A stretch of 64,000 nucleotides of DNA from Kryptolebias marmoratus (GCF_001649575.2 NC_051443.1:13497052-13561051), one strand, 5' to 3'. Shown: positions 1-18,179, counted from the stretch's first letter. Notes: a model not told the origin generated them from the sequence alone. Translations and numbers: made by a program.

Positions 1-3637
<3,637 letters not shown>

Positions 3638-6600
3638 TAAATAAACAGCATAAAGTTTCTTTTACCTTAGCCACTGTGCCTCCCTACACTTGTTGGAGTT
3701 TTCTGAAGGGATGAGGACAGGAGTTTTGGTTTTTGCAGATTATCTCATTTTGTTTGGCAGGACTTATTAGCTTTAAGGTGGTGTCTCACTATGCCGCGAC
3801 TATTTGGTGAACAGCATTCATGAGGGAGTCTCCTGAATGTCTCACAACGTTCACGGTGGTTCTCAATTTTCTTGTGCGAGTCCCTAAGGTAGCAGTCCTG
3901 TCACTTGAGTTTTAAAAATGTTCAAAACATTTTGTAACAAATTTTCTCTGAAAATAGTCACAGAGTTGATGTGGGTGCCTCAAGCTTGCCTTGAACCCAC
4001 CTAAATTTTCTCGTTGGGATCTCTAACCTGTCTCAAGAGTGCTTTAGCTGTGTTTTGACACCTGCACAGGAGTTCTCCTCCAACAGAAGACATCCGGGGC
4101 AAATGTCCAAGACCAAAACCCTTGCTGATCATAAATAATGATTTTTTAAAAACTGTTCCAAAACTGTTTCAAGTGTACTCCGGCAGATTAATTCATAGTT
4201 GTGGGGACGGCTGTCAAGCTGGGTACAAAACAATGGGTATAATGACAATGTGGACAAAGTAATGTGCACGGCCATGACTACAGTTTTGCAAGTAGTGGAC
4301 ACAAAAATGGGCTGTGATTTGGTTGCAAACACTCAGAATTCAGTGGGACTGTAATGGAAAATTTGCCTATTTTCTTTAAAGTTTTCCACAATTTGAGTTG
4401 CCAACCAGTCCCCAACAGTTGCAGCCCAGTGAGATACTACCTTTACCTCATGTGGACTGCTGGAATTTTCTTAAAAATGCCCAAATTTCCTAAATTTGTA
4501 ATGCTATTCAGATGTTTTAATGACATCCGGAGCTCACAACAGTGTTGCAGCTTGTAATTCCAGTAAGTTTAGTCAAAGACACCTGGACTTATTTTTCTTT
4601 TCATTTCACTTCTCATCTGAGGAGCTTTCTTAGTTCAATCTGAAAAATGCTGAATTCCAAGCTTTAAAACTGCGATGAGCTAATCCATTTTTTGCTAGCT
4701 GAACCCACAGGCAAATCCTCTCCTTCCCATCCATCCTCGGGGTCATTAGGGTTTACAGTTTAAAAGCTCGGAACTCCACATTTTTCTGTTTTACTTGAGA
4801 TGAAAAGATAAGAAGCAAAATGTCTCCAGAACTCAAAAAGATGTCCGCTTGCCTTTGATGAAACTTGCGCTGACGAACGCTGCCAAAGTGGCTTTCCTCT
4901 GTTTTCTTTGCTAAGGGACAATTTTGTACTCATCAGGTTGAAAACCTCAAAAGGAGCATGAGTAACATTAATGCCTCACCAAAAAGTGCAGAAAGTTTTT
5001 TTGCAGGGTGCTCAGAGAGGCCACAGAAGAAAGGAAATGTTCTTGTTCTGTTGGTGCCCATGAGCAGCTGCATATGCTTGTTTAAAAATGCCTCTGATGT
5101 TTATGTCATGCTAATAACGAGGCCACTTGTCCCAGGAAAAAAAAAATGGTCAGCATCTCTGCTGCTAAATGATTATTGTGGAAAATGTAGAAAATAATGA
5201 TAAAACAGAATAACAATTTAGTTTTAATGGTAACACCGAGAATGTTAATAGAGTTTTAAATAAACTAGTGCAGCTTGCTTAAACTTTTGCAGTCCAGGTT
5301 TCCCATTATTTTGAGAAAACGGAGTCATATTCTGTGTGTGCGCTGCAAACGAAGCCTCTTGGTTTTGTATTCTGGTCCGGCTGCCTGGTGATGAATACAA
5401 GTGTCTTCTTTTTTTTCCTGTTCTATTACATGGTTCGGTACAGTACAGTGCAGTTCTGTTCGCCTCTTTCCTGCTTCATTTTCCACAGCGACACTGTCCT
5501 CTGAATGTGGGTAGAATCAGCTATTCATCATCGCAGGACGTGAAGCTGCGATGACACAGATACACAACTTCCCTTTGTGTGTGTTTATGACTTTAAAGGG
5601 ATTTCACATACACTCTTAGTCAAAGCAACTCACAATTGAAGACAATAGACTAGTAGTTTCTGAAGTGAAGTTTTTACAACTGAAAAGTCTGAATCTATTT
5701 TAGGAGGAATTGATATGGACTGAGTGCAGCTCAGGCCAAGAAAGTAAATGTGTATCTTTTTGTAAATGCATACTTGCAATGAATAAATATGCTCCTACTT
5801 TATTATTCAGATATATAATATGTGATCTGAGTGTACAAATATCTGGGATTCATGTTGCAAATTGTGTATCAGACTTTCAAACTTCATACAACAAGAAAGT
5901 ATATTGTGCATGGACTGTAGTTTTAGGTTCACAAATAATGATTCTTTCTGACCAGTCCACAGTCTGCATCATTTCGTACCTACTTGGCTCACTGGAAAGC
6001 TTACTGGAGATGGTCCACATTATTACTTCCTGTCATGGAAAATCATAAAAGATTGAGCTGTACTGTACCATGAAATGATACATTCAAAACTGTTCATGTT
6101 TGAAGACACTGAAGCTGAAAATACACAAAAGAGTCCTGCTATTTAATACCAAAGTGGGTTGTGGAATCTTAACAAAATATTTGTTTTCATCAGCCTTTCT
6201 TTTAGCAATAAATATTAGTTTAAAATTTCAGTTCATCAAGATACCCACTTCTTAAACTTCTTTTTTTTTAACAGCTCTCAATAGAGAGTATACATGTCCT
6301 GATTGTAGTGAAATTATTTGGAGTTGTATACAACACTGCAAAAGTCTTATATTATACCCCATTTGTTTCTGCTAAGAAGATTTTGGCTTCTTTTTCCTTC
6401 ATTTTCTGTCCCCTACCTGTTTGTTCCAACAAGAAGTTTTTGAATGTTTGTTCAGCTCAGACCTATTAATCCTTCAACCATAAGCAGGCTCCTAAATTCA
6501 ATGGATGAGCTGATATAGTGTCAATACATAACAAAATTTAACCTAAACCTGACTTTGTTTGGGATCTTTAGACATTTTTGTGTTTAGCTTGTCACAAAAA

Positions 6601-7835
6601 TGTAATTTGTTCCCATTTGTTTAGTTAAATCTATGGAAAATACCAAAGGTAGTACAGTTTCACAGACAAAAAAATAATATTTAGCACCAAGAAGGGGATT
6701 CCCAAAAAGCTATTAGTTGAAAGTTTTATGCACAATGGATGATCAACTAAAGAATCAATCCTTCTCTCATGTCCTTTCACGTTTTTCCTGTTTCTTGCAG
6801 AAATAATTTTCACATCCTGTTCATTGCTTTAGACACTTTTTTAGGCCAACACGTTCATTTTGTCTTTCCCTTAGCTCCCGTTAAAATAAATGTTAAATAG
6901 AAAAATGTTTTAGATTCTTTAGATCCACATTTACCTTTTTTTATTTCATTGCCTTCTGCCACTCAGAGTGAACATCCCTTTTGCACCTAACAGCATTCCT
7001 CTGTTCACTATCATGAGAGACTAATTATGAGCATTTTAGGTAGAAACATGGGAGGCTTTAACCTGTTTCATGTGTAAGAAGTGTGTAATAGACCCACTGG
7101 TTCCCTGTGGAGCTGTTTTCACACATTAATACCAAAGATATTCAGAAAATTCTGGTTCAAACTTTTTTTTGGGAGCTGCCTTTCGCAGGTTTTTCTCAGT
7201 GGGAGTTTCTCTGATTGAGATGTTCTCTCTGTATGAACTGTGAGCTAAAAGAATGAGGCTTCATGGTTGCTTTTTTTGTAGTATAGAGCATAGAAATACC
7301 ACATGTGTTTGAACGTATACACAATATCAATGAGCAGGTGTAACATCCAGATCTGTAACCAAAAGCTATCTGGCACCAACTTTTAGTAGACGGTGCATTT
7401 GCTATAAAAGCATCAAAGTATCCGATGCTACATTAAGACAAAGTCCAACCTGCTGATCTTAAGGAGTGCATGCTTCAAATATTTAACATCTTGTATGCTA
7501 ACTTTCTAGACCATTTTAATGCCAAAGTACCTGTTAAAAAAGAGACAAGAAAAATCTATCAGCATTTGTTTTTTATATAATCATTATGGGGTTTATGTGT
7601 GTGGGGGGCAAAGGTCAAACGGTATTTCTCTGAAGTGGTTTTGACCAAATAAATGAGGCAAAGATTTGTCAGGTTGCTGGCAACAAGTAGAACAGTATGG
7701 TGTTTGATTACTAGAAAAAAGAGAAGAAAAAAAGTCACTTTGACCCAAAATAATACAAAAGACAGGACTTTTTTTTATTTTAATCAGTCGTCTAGTGGCT
7801 AAATTAGTTTTTGTGATGGGTTGTTTAAATAAAAA

Positions 7836-8437
7836 GAATTAAAGGGGTTCTATGGAAAGGTTATGAACAATTAACATGTTACCTGTTACAGATAACTCTT
7901 TGAATGACCTGTGTTTTTAAGAAATAGTTTCATTTTACTGACTGATGATGTAACGGCCAGCCGGAGTGAGCTGAAGAACAAAATGGATCACTGCCATAAA
8001 TTCAAAACTAAAAAAAATTATTGTGATTCATGTGAAGGCTGTTTTTTATAACCTTTACATCACGGTTCGTTTCACATTACATGGCTATTCTGGCAGAAAA
8101 AAATACAATATACCTGCCAGACCACACCAAAAGTGCTACAGCTAGCTGCTGCTGTTATTTGCACTGACCGCTAACCACAGAACTACATGTAAATAGCTGT
8201 GTAATGCCAAACGAATGGTGTAAAAGATGGAAAAAAAACAGCGTTTGTTTAAATTGCTATGACTTTTTTGAAATTATAGTTGCGTTAGGATGGCAACAGT
8301 CCACTAACTCGCCATTAGCTTGTCAATCCAGCCCAAATTAAACATTATTTCTTTAATAAGTTGTTCAAAGAGCTATCTACAACAGGTAAGATATGATTGT
8401 TCACAATATTTTCACAACACCCCTCTTAAAAATTCTG
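7836..8437. mobile_element. Long-TIR MITE, copy A
   Basis: The non-coding element has terminal inverted repeats of roughly 70 bp. The left end reads ttatgaacaattaac then acctgttacagataactctt. The reverse complement of the right end reads ttgtgaacaatcatatctt then acctgttgtagatagctctt. It is clearly homologous, at lower identity, to copy B at 34341-34960, including an internal block aagtgctacag followed by ctgctgctgctatttg. It has no transposase frame, so it is non-autonomous. The superfamily is not certain. Confidence 0.8.
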
Positions 8438-8889
8438 AACAATCCTGTAGGGTTTTAAAATGACTTTTCCTGATTTTACGTAGATATGTTTAGGTGACTC
8501 AAAATGCACACTATTTTGTAGTGAATGGCCAGGTCTTTTGTATTCTTTGTTGTGTTACTGAGCTGGAGTTTTGTAAAAGATTAATTCTGTCTCGTTGGGA
8601 ATTCTAGGTGTAGTGAAAATCGACAGATGGAGATGTACAACAGCAGCTCTGCAGCTCTGCTTTTGTTTTTTCAAGCCCCCTTCTTTGTGTGATTTTTCTT
8701 TTACGATATTCTGCATCTTTCATCTTCTTGTTCTGCCTCTTAAGTCGGGGGTCAAGCATTGCTGCTCCTCTCAGAGCAATCTGATTGTTGGAGTAGAGTG
8801 TACATGCCTACTGGGTAACACTGTGACTGCCTGCCTGTGGCGCTCTTCTGCCTTCTCTTCTCCCTCTATGTGACAAACATTTTTGTGCT

Positions 8890-9025
8890 TCACATGCACG
8901 CTGGCTGCTCCGAGGCACCAGACCGGGGGTGCGAATGTCAGCTCGCCTCAACGTCACGACTCTGTTTCCCACTCTCGTTTTTACTCCGAGGCCACGAGTT
9001 GCCCGAGCGAGATCAATACCAGCTT
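8890..9025. other. CpG-dense patch inside intron 3
   Basis: About a dozen CpG dinucleotides fall within roughly 130 bp (for example ctccgaggc, gaccggggg, gtgcgaatg, caacgtcacgac, ccgaggccacgag, cccgagcgag), while flanking intron is almost CpG-free. Open frames crossing it either lack an ATG or have no recognisable domain. It could be a recent or unmethylated insertion, an internal promoter, or a fragment of a GC-rich repeat. Confidence 0.5.
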
Positions 9026-11674
9026 AAACGTGTTACTCATGCAAACAGATGGAACACGCAGATCCATTTCTGTTTGTGCCCAAAGATTTTACACCGATAT
9101 AATTCCCCACAAAAATGTTACATGTCCACCTTAGTAATAGTTTGTTAAAAAATGGACAAAAAGCATTTTTACTAACCCAAGTTTTTACATTTATTTTAAT
9201 AAGCAACACACTGGAATCACATTTAGTTAATGGCAAACAGCTCCTGAATTTTTACTGCACGTTGTTGTCCTTGCTCAGTATGAATCAGATACCTACCCCT
9301 TCTTAAATGCAAATCACTGTGAAAGGAGCTCGTGTAAAAGGTTAATTTGCTGCCCCCTGTGTGGCAGAATCATTTGCCTGGTGAAAAATGATGGCAGAAG
9401 CTCTGACTGCAATAAAGTTTGCGAAACAAAGAGAGCACGGGTGTGCTGGAGGCTTGGGTAACCTCAAATCTCTCTGTGGTGCCACAAAACTGCTGGGAAA
9501 TTTCCACGCGGATCATGATTTTACATTTGACTAAATTACATTCATCAAGATTCTTACCGTTGTAGCTAAAATACAGAGAATCTAGTTTTCTTCCTCTGTT
9601 CTAAAAAAAAGGTTTACATGTTAATTTTAATCAAGAACAAGTTGAAAACAACGCAGCTGTCTTAACAATGAAAGATATTAGAGCTCCTCAAGGTTTCAAG
9701 AGCTTCAAATGTTTCAAAATCTGTCCCAGTGTTGAACTTTTGGAGCGATTCTATTTTCATGACATTCTGCACATTTGTTTTCATGCTTTTTCTTGCGGCA
9801 ACTAATAAGTCCTAGTTCAGCTTCATTAGTCCACTTGACTTGTTTCCAAAATGCCTCAGGGTTCCTTTATATTTTTAATAGGAAGCGTCTGATGCAGACT
9901 TTTTGTGATGGGAAGGCAGGTTTGCTGCTTCTTTCTGTTTTTTTCCTCCTACACGAAGGTCAGTAGAACAATGCACGATCGCTGCCGAACGTTCTTGTTT
10001 TTTGTTGGGTTTTGTTAGATTTTTCTGGCAGTTCTCTTTGAAACTTAACCTTGTCTTTATGAACTCCTTCAACCCTCAACATTTGTGTTAGAAGTCAAGA
10101 CATGTATGGTACAGAAAACGTTTTTCTCCCATCAAACAAAAGAACTTTATGTGATCTGATGTGATTGTGAACAGCATCTGAAAAGAAACTATGGCTGCTG
10201 TTTTTCATAAGGCTTTATTAAGCTTTAAAGTTCAGCTAGTATCTCACTCTGTGTGACAAATTGAAGACAAAATCACAATACAATGTCCAAGATTTTACTT
10301 GGATTCACACTGAATTAACTATTTAAGTATGGTGCACAGATGTCACTCAAACTTCGAGCAAAATTTGGACTAAACTGCATGACTTTCTTACAACAAAGCT
10401 GCAGATTTTCCACATAAAGGTCATTTGCCATTTGTCACCAACAGTCACAGCCCAGAGAAAAACAAACTTTAGCACTGCCTGGCCTTCACAGTGATCATTG
10501 TGACAATAGAAGAATGTTCAAATAATTTAGTGAAACACATATGACAGCTTAAATGTTTCAGTGTCTAGACAACAACAAAAGTTTAAATTTGACCGAACTG
10601 CTTTCTAGAGATCGGTTTTGCTCACTCAGCTGTTCAAACATGATTGATGGATGAGAAAACTTTTATAAGAATGACATACTTTTTTATTAATAATAAAGTA
10701 GACTATTGGATTATTGAACTAATATTCATGTACAATAAAAAAATAATACATTTTCTTTACATATGTGAATCAAACATTTATTAAGTCATCACTAGTTCTG
10801 AGGCAAATTTCTTGTCAATTTAAAAGACCAAAAATGTTGCAATGTTTTTATCTAATACCCAAAAATCCAAATGTTGCATTTGTATTACTTTCTCTTTTTC
10901 GATCTTTATGAAATGTTGTCATGCTTGTCCGTCATGTTCCAAGTACCACAAATCGTAATTTGGGGGTAAATTGTCTATAAGTCAGCAGTAGTGTGAGGTT
11001 TGTGCTCATGAGCTGCTGGCATCATGTCACTGACTGTGATCTGAGCAGATTGTGGAATCTCTTCCCTGTGGATCTCTGCAGAAGTAATGGCCTGTGTGCT
11101 GACTGCGGCCTGGCAAATCCAAAGTGATAAGTCCCACCCACGTGTGGGATCCTTCTTCTCACACCGTCACGATGCATTAGCATACAAAGGCTAAATATCT
11201 TCATATCTACCTCTCTGTTTTCTGACTTTTTTATTTGGTATACTGCAGGTGTAGGTGTATCCTACAGTTCTTAGACTGGCACTTGAATCAATCTCAAAAC
11301 ATGTTATCTTAAAGCTGCATCTGTTCCAGACTGATGGCATTAAATTAATCATTTATATGTATATATATGGTTTGTTTCTGTTCTTGGCTTGCACTTTGTT
11401 TTCAGCTGGGTCTAGAAGAGTGAGGCCGGTTTGGACTGCAGATACTGCTGAGTGTTGCAGTACAGCATGTAGGGCTGTTATCTTCTTGACTAATGGCCTT
11501 AGAGTACCTTCTTACTCTTTAGAGGCTGCATTTACTTAATCACCAGACAAGATAATGCTGCTGTCACTGTGCTGGCTCTGGTTAGAGGGTGATGGGCTGT
11601 TGCATTTGTTTGCATGCATAGCACAAGAATGTGTTTAGGAGCATATGTGCTATGTGAATGCATATGTGCTCATA

Positions 11675-11692
11675 AGGGTTAGGGTTAGGGTT
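11675..11692 (+). repeat. Short interstitial telomere-like repeat (AGGGTT)3
   Basis: Three perfect AGGGTT units occur. They are preceded by a direct repeat of gcatatgtgct (11641-11651 and 11660-11670). It is too short to mark a chromosome fusion by itself. Confidence 0.7.
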
Positions 11693-13669
11693 TGTAAGAT
11701 ACAAACAGCCAAGCTGCAGACACCTAAATATTCATGTCTCAGGGTCAGAGGCAGATGGACAGGCAGAAACACTAGGTGGACACACACACACAAATATCCA
11801 GAAAGGACTGGCTGGCCATGCATAACCGTCCATCATTCATCTTGTTTTTTTTCTTCTTTTTCTCCTGGATCACCCACTTGTTTTCTTTTATTCCCCTCCA
11901 AACCCCTGAATGAGTCATTTCCAGCAGTTCAGAGTTTATAAATTAATCACTTTTCTTCTCTTTCTTCAACAGGAACACACATTGATTTCCTTTTTCGAAA
12001 TTCTAAAACTGTTTTCGTACTGAACTCCTTCTGGTCCCTTGTCATGCATCTTGGGAGCTGTGAGCCTATTTTAGGAAGTTTTCCCATTTCAAAACATAAA
12101 CAAGTTGCTTCCTTGATTAAACAAAAGAAGACACCTTTCCACATCTGTTGCAGATCTTCATCAAAACAGCCAGAAAATACAAGGAAAGCTTTATCTGCAT
12201 CGTCCACTAAACCTGACTTAAATATCCAAACCTGCTTATATATGTACCAAACATTAATTGACAATTTTACTCAAAAAATAGAGCTTTCAGTTTCATGTCA
12301 AAATAGCCACAGACTTTTGAGGGTACAAATTTGCTTTTGACCTTGTGAGATGATGAACAGAATATATATATTTTATTTCTGAATTTTTGTTGGACAAAGC
12401 TAGATTCTGAAAGAATAAAATAGTACCTTATTAATTAATTTGCCTAGATGAATGGTTAAAAAAATAAACCCAATTTTAACTGAACAAATCAATCCTGGAG
12501 TGAAAATGCTTCATGGCAACTTTAAGACAGATAACTCTGCATTTCTTTGGCTACAAATGATAACAACAAAACTTCAGAGACGATGAGAAACATGACCTTT
12601 ACAGTACAGAGATCATGAGTCCATTTGGCATGTTTTTCCTTGACAGAAGAAACTGTAGTTTGGTTCATTTGTAGGCCTGAAGACTGTATTCAAAGATTGT
12701 TGTGCCATTTTTATCATTTAACTGTGTCATTGGAAACTGAAAGTTGTTTTCTCAAAACAGGAAAAGATTGCTGGGATTTAGAGAATTACATGATTGAGTA
12801 ATTTAAGCCACTATTTAGAGTTTTTGGACAAGAATGAGCGAAGATAACGCAAGGATGGCAAGACTTACTGATTTGCACATGCGGACTCTGAAATGTGAAG
12901 TATGTTGCTGTGAAACATGGATGATATTTGCCCTTTGAGCACATTGGTACCGAGGGGATGAATTGTGTTCTTCGTAGCAGTGCATTACATCCTTTTAGGC
13001 TCATAGTTATTCATCAGTATCAACAACAACCAACGCCTCTGGGTGACTCTCAGCACTGGGGCGATGGTGAATCAGTGACTGCCTACAGCTCACATAACCG
13101 GTTACGTCTTGTGTAAGGGAACTGTTGGAGACGAGATTGTGACTAATGAGCTGAAATCCTGGCAAGCTGTTACATACACAGGCACTCTGTTAAACACATG
13201 GCAACATCAAATTATAGAAACTTTGAAACAGCCAATACTTAAATTATAAAGTGGATAGGCATTTATTTTGGATTGTATTGCTCTACGGACCTGCTGAAAA
13301 GTAAATATATACGCTATCTGATGCCACTTATTCTGCTGGATGCAAAATGTTATTACATTTAGAATGAAGTAAATACAATACATAGCCAGATTTATTATTG
13401 TTGAAGGGACTGTATAGTAAATCAGTAGAAACATTATGGCGAAAAATGCATTAGCAGCACAATGACTCACTCTTTCCTAAGAGAGGCCATATACAGGCGC
13501 AACAAATTAAATAATTTGTCATTTGAGTAGATTTCTGCATGTAATCACTTTTTATGAGAAATATATACGGTAGTGTCAGAGTTTTGATGATTACTGTAAG
13601 TGATAAAAAGCATCCATTTGGTGTTACGAATGACTACATGTTGTAATCATGTCAGCCTGCCTTATATCT

Positions 13670-13745
13670 AACTCTCCATCCATCCATTTTCTGTACTTGT
13701 TTTTATTCCTTTTTCCACAGTCATGGGAGCTGGTACCTAGTCTCG
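13670..13745 (+). repeat. Fragment of a common teleost interspersed repeat
   Basis: It contains ccatccatccattttctgta, the opening of a dispersed repeat very common in fish genomes, followed by a degraded ggagctggtacctagtctc block. The repeat's other half resembles the segment at 61255-61500. I cannot assign the family by eye. Confidence 0.55.
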
Positions 13746-14089
13746 AAACTACAAAGTAGCTTATCTTAAAGACAGCAGAAACTTAAATTAAAGCAGACAA
13801 ACAATCAAACAGCAGTGAGCAAAAAAACAGCAATGTAAAAAAAAAAAGTTGCTGCATTGCTCCTGCTTTAGCTTCTTTAATGTCAGTGTTGTACCCAGTG
13901 AGCTCTTGTGAAAGGATGTTATTATCACAAGAGTCTGGAACAACAAACTCCTGCTTCATCGCTGAAACATGACACATAATTACGTATTATAAAAGTTACA
14001 GCTGCGTCTCCTACGTGTGAAATCATGATGACACTACTGCCTGTGCCACATTTGCCAATTACAAATGATTCACAAGTTACAGCTATAAG

Positions 14090-14794
14090 TAGGGCTGCAG
14101 CTGTAGAATATTTTCTTTATAAGGCACTCTATCGAATAATCTATCAATTAATCGATTAAATGGTTATGCACATACTATGTCGGTGTTTTCAACCTTTTAT
14201 CCTGAAAGCCCCCAACTTGTAACTACAGTAAAAATAGTATCTCTCCTTTTGGCTGGCAGAACTGCATACTATTTTGTGCATATGCCGGTGCACCACAAAA
14301 AAAAACAAAAAAAAACAATTCAGTTATTTACTATTTATTAATTAAAAGCCTTTTATAGAACATTTACTTATATTTATATTATATGTATGTTAAGTTGTCT
14401 GCCCATCCATGAATGTCTGGTTTCAATAGTCTATTTCTCATCAGAATCTCCTGTTTCTCCAACATCTGATGTGAACCTTGTTAATCCAGATGATGTCCAA
14501 GCTGGCATGGCATCTTTTGTGCGTCTCTTTCACATTATACACTACAGGTGGATACCCATTCCCAAGGCGTGCCACAATACCACTAACTCCCCACCCCTCA
14601 TACATGCATAAAACCCTTTATGCTATGTAAGGTAGCATAAAGCAAGTTGTCCGACAGCAATAATTGTCCATGTGAAACACAGTGACCACAGAGCCTTACG
14701 GTATTATGTGGCTTAAGCATCAAATCAAAGCTCCGTGCCTCCATATTTTTTTCTTTCAGTTATTCAAGTAACTGGGTGAATCATTTCAGCCCTA
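14090..14794. mobile_element. Decayed hAT-like non-autonomous element
   Basis: The left end is TAGGGCTGcagctgtagaat followed by ATCGATTA-rich sequence. The right end, reverse complemented, is TAGGGCTGaaatgattca. The 8-bp terminal inverted repeats are perfect and the subterminal cgattaatcgatta-like block is typical of fish hAT relatives. Flanking octamers gctataag and gatgtaac match at 5 of 8 positions, possibly an eroded 8-bp target duplication. No transposase is evident. Confidence 0.7.
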
Positions 14795-17219
14795 GATGTA
14801 ACAGCACTGTGCTCGCATCTCCCTACCATAGACTTTACATTATTCCTTTTCAACAGCTTTCATTGTTAACTCAGTCGCACACAACATGAAATGACAACTC
14901 TACCTCTGACTTATCAACAAACAAGTCTTTAGAAAATCAGTCCCTACATTGGCGTAATAAAGCTTTAACAAGTGTAATCCTAAAAGGTTAGAATATGGAA
15001 GGTCAGCATGTTTGCTGTGCTCTTTTGTCATATTTGTTATGAGTCAAAAGTGCAAGAAAATGTATTTTCTTGTCTACAGGGGTTTGAGCTCTGGAAATAG
15101 ATCATGGAGCACATGTCTTGGGTTATTTCTGCAGATAAAATGGCTATAATTGTGTCAAACCCTGTGGATGTTGGCAGGGAAACATTTATTTATTTATATG
15201 TACATACCTGGAGGTAGTGTTGTGTTGGCTCTTTTAAGAGAATTTTCATTATGCATGAACTAAACCCTATTTTGTTTATCGAACTAAAAGGAGCTAATTA
15301 TCACCAGTCTGATCAGTCGGTGGAAGAAACAAATAATCACATGGAGATGAATGTTTATGACTCAGTCACAGAAAATGATTAGCTGTCAATTTACTCATTT
15401 GCCAAATGCCGGCTGATGAACTGTGAGGAGTGAAGCAGAACCAACAAAAAGAGATGCAGCACGATGGGATGTGTGCCATATACATTATATTAGAGTCAAG
15501 TGTCAATTCAAAACATGTCATAGCAACATTCCACCCAGCACAAAACTTGTCTGGTGTCACATTAAAAGATCAAATATTAAGAGATGGAACTATTTTCAGT
15601 TACCTTCTGTTTTAGTGTTGATATACCTACCTTCTTATAACTTTTTTTGACGTTAAATGTGGCAAACATGAGTTCTCACAGAATTTAGAATGCCTGGATT
15701 TCTAAAGGTATGTGGAACAAGAACGATAAAAGTGTAGTTATTTTATAATGTCAGACTGTTATATTTTGCTCCCTGGACCAATGTAGCTATTACACATGTC
15801 ACCAGCTCATACATCTCTCATTTGCACCCTAAGTATGAAGTGCTAAACAAAACATGTCTAAGAAAGTGTCCAACTGAGCTGCAAGTTTCCTACTGAGGCT
15901 TGAGGAAGAGGTAGCCAAGTGAGTCGCTCCTCTCTCAGTCATTTTCCAGCTCAACACAACAATAATCTCTGGCTCTTAAATCTCTGTTTTTTTCTAGTTT
16001 CTGAGTATTTTGTCTCACTTTGCAGTGCTCTCACGGCATATTCACAGTTGTTTGCTGACCATATTAAAGGAAAGACGCAGCTTTGAAGGCAAATGAAAGA
16101 AGATCTGTCATAAAGAGTACATAAAAGATAGAAGTAATCTTCATCTTGTGTCAGAAAAGAGTCAAAATGTCATGTATGTGCTCAACTGTTTGCTTTTGAA
16201 ATCCGGACCACAATAATGGGGTTCCTACTGAACTGTGAACTATGTTTAACCTTTAACATTTCTGGCTTATATATATTTGTGTGAACCAAATCCTCAGTAT
16301 TTTGTTATTGTGGGGGTTTAGGATATTGGAGGAGTCAGCAGTTTGGCTGTAGCTCCAAGGCCTGTACTGGTGAGCTGTCACATTTGTTTTCAGACAGGGA
16401 ACTTATAGGTTCTCGCAACCTCACAGGACTTGTTCAGATGCACACTGGAAGCTCTGCACGCCTCGAGGGAAAAAGGCACATTTTCACATTAGATATGTGC
16501 TGTATTAATGAGAGTCCTGCTGCTTTCATGGCTGAGACCAATTCAAGCAGGGGAACAAAAGATATTTGAGTCAACTGAACTGCAACTAGTAAGGCTTTCA
16601 AGCCTATTATTATACTACCTGATAATGTTGGTGCATTAACAAATTTTAATGGCTTTTACATCCTCGTCTCTATGGGAGGTCATTCTTAATGAGATTACTC
16701 ATGGTAAAAGGGCTTTTTTTTCCCAAAATGGAACAAAACCCCCGTGCCTAAAGGCCAAAGCATGACGCTGTAATAAACATCAACCTTCAAATGTCTGACA
16801 TTATCGAAAGAGGTGCAAAGTAATAATCATTTAAATAATATCCAAACTGATGCATATTCAAGATTCTGCCTTACAGTTATTTTCATACCCATTTGTGCAC
16901 ATAAAAATGATGAAGAAAAGACAAGTTTAAGAACAAGATCTAAATCCTGACGACCTAGTGAGCTTATCCATAAAGTAAATGCAGCAGGTTTGGACTGATG
17001 CTCTTTCATAAAATGACATGCACTGTGATTAAACAAGTCTTAAAATTTTACTCTTTGACGTTTGACCAACAAATTATCACTGCCTGTTTATCCCCTGGGA
17101 TTAAATATTTCAATGTACCTAATTTTCTATGCATGCTGTATAATTCCTTTTCACAAAAATCATTTGAGCCAGCAAAGGTGTACATTGCATATTGTCTAAA
17201 ACTAGTAAGAGATGAGCCT

Positions 17220-17306
17220 TTAACCCTCCTGTGGCCTTTGGGAGGGACCCAAAGTTACAAGGGCTTCTCTTCCTCTCTTCAGCTACGAGGGCTTCAGGAG
17301 GGTTAA
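17220..17306. mobile_element. 87-bp TTAA-flanked MITE with perfect 12-bp TIRs
   Basis: It begins TTAACCCTCCTG and ends CAGGAGGGTTAA, an exact inverted pair, with about 63 bp between that is itself partly self-complementary (ctttgggagggacccaaag). TTAA ends suggest piggyBac-type mobilisation. Similar TTAACCCTCCTG repeats are widespread in fish. It is too small to code. Confidence 0.75.
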
Positions 17307-18179
17307 GACATTTAAAAACATCCAACCAGCAAGTTTCACCAGTCATTAAGCAGAGCTGTAAACCTTGACCAGATTCTAAGAGGTCTGTGGGTACTTGCAG
17401 GTCATATAAGCCACATTATGCCTGCAGTAAAAGAGGGTATGCAGTGCTCTGGTTGATTATATGCTAGTTTTTTCCAACATAACAAACACATACGTTCATT
17501 TTTTTCTAGAGAATACCGCCAAACCTGTGAGTTTTAATAAGCTCATGTTTATTCCACTTTCTCCACTCCAAGAGTATGGCATATAATGGATAGAAGGGGG
17601 CAAAAGGGCTGTGCTTCTGTAATAATCTTAATTAGTTTAACTAACGACCCTTTCATGTACAGACTATTAAAAGTAGCAGACTATCAATTGTTAAGCAAGC
17701 ACCATTTAAGTTTATACTTAGTCAACAAAAACTAATCAGGTTGTTTTCCAAAGTTGTGGTCATTAAAAACAAATCACTACTGCTCTAAAACCCAGCTGAG
17801 TACAAAAATAAATAACAGGCAGCTCACAAACTCTACTCAAGATAATATTGGAAAAATAAGAGAGGTGTGCAAGATAAAGAGCACCTTTTGCCATGAACGA
17901 TTAAAGAAGTCACTATTCCTCTTTTTTTGTTTTTGAGTTCCTGATAAACAGAACAATGAAGGTCAAGTAGGTCTCAGCTCAGTAAGAGCATGGATGGAAA
18001 GCTAATCAAAAGGTAGAATGAGGCCATTAAGCTCTCAGACATGAAGTGTATGTTGGCAGAATGTTTGGCTAAGATTCAGTGATCCATCAAAGAGAAGCCT
18101 TCTTTTCTGCCCTGCTTTGCCTTGCAGTAACTCGCCCCAACCCTTCTCCATCCCTCCCTCTTTCTCTCTGTCCTTGCAG

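Noticed and set aside
8837..9148. 103-codon frame with a signal-peptide-like start
   Set aside because: It starts with GTG, not ATG, has no family match and crosses the CpG-rich patch in intron 3; not credible in a vertebrate.
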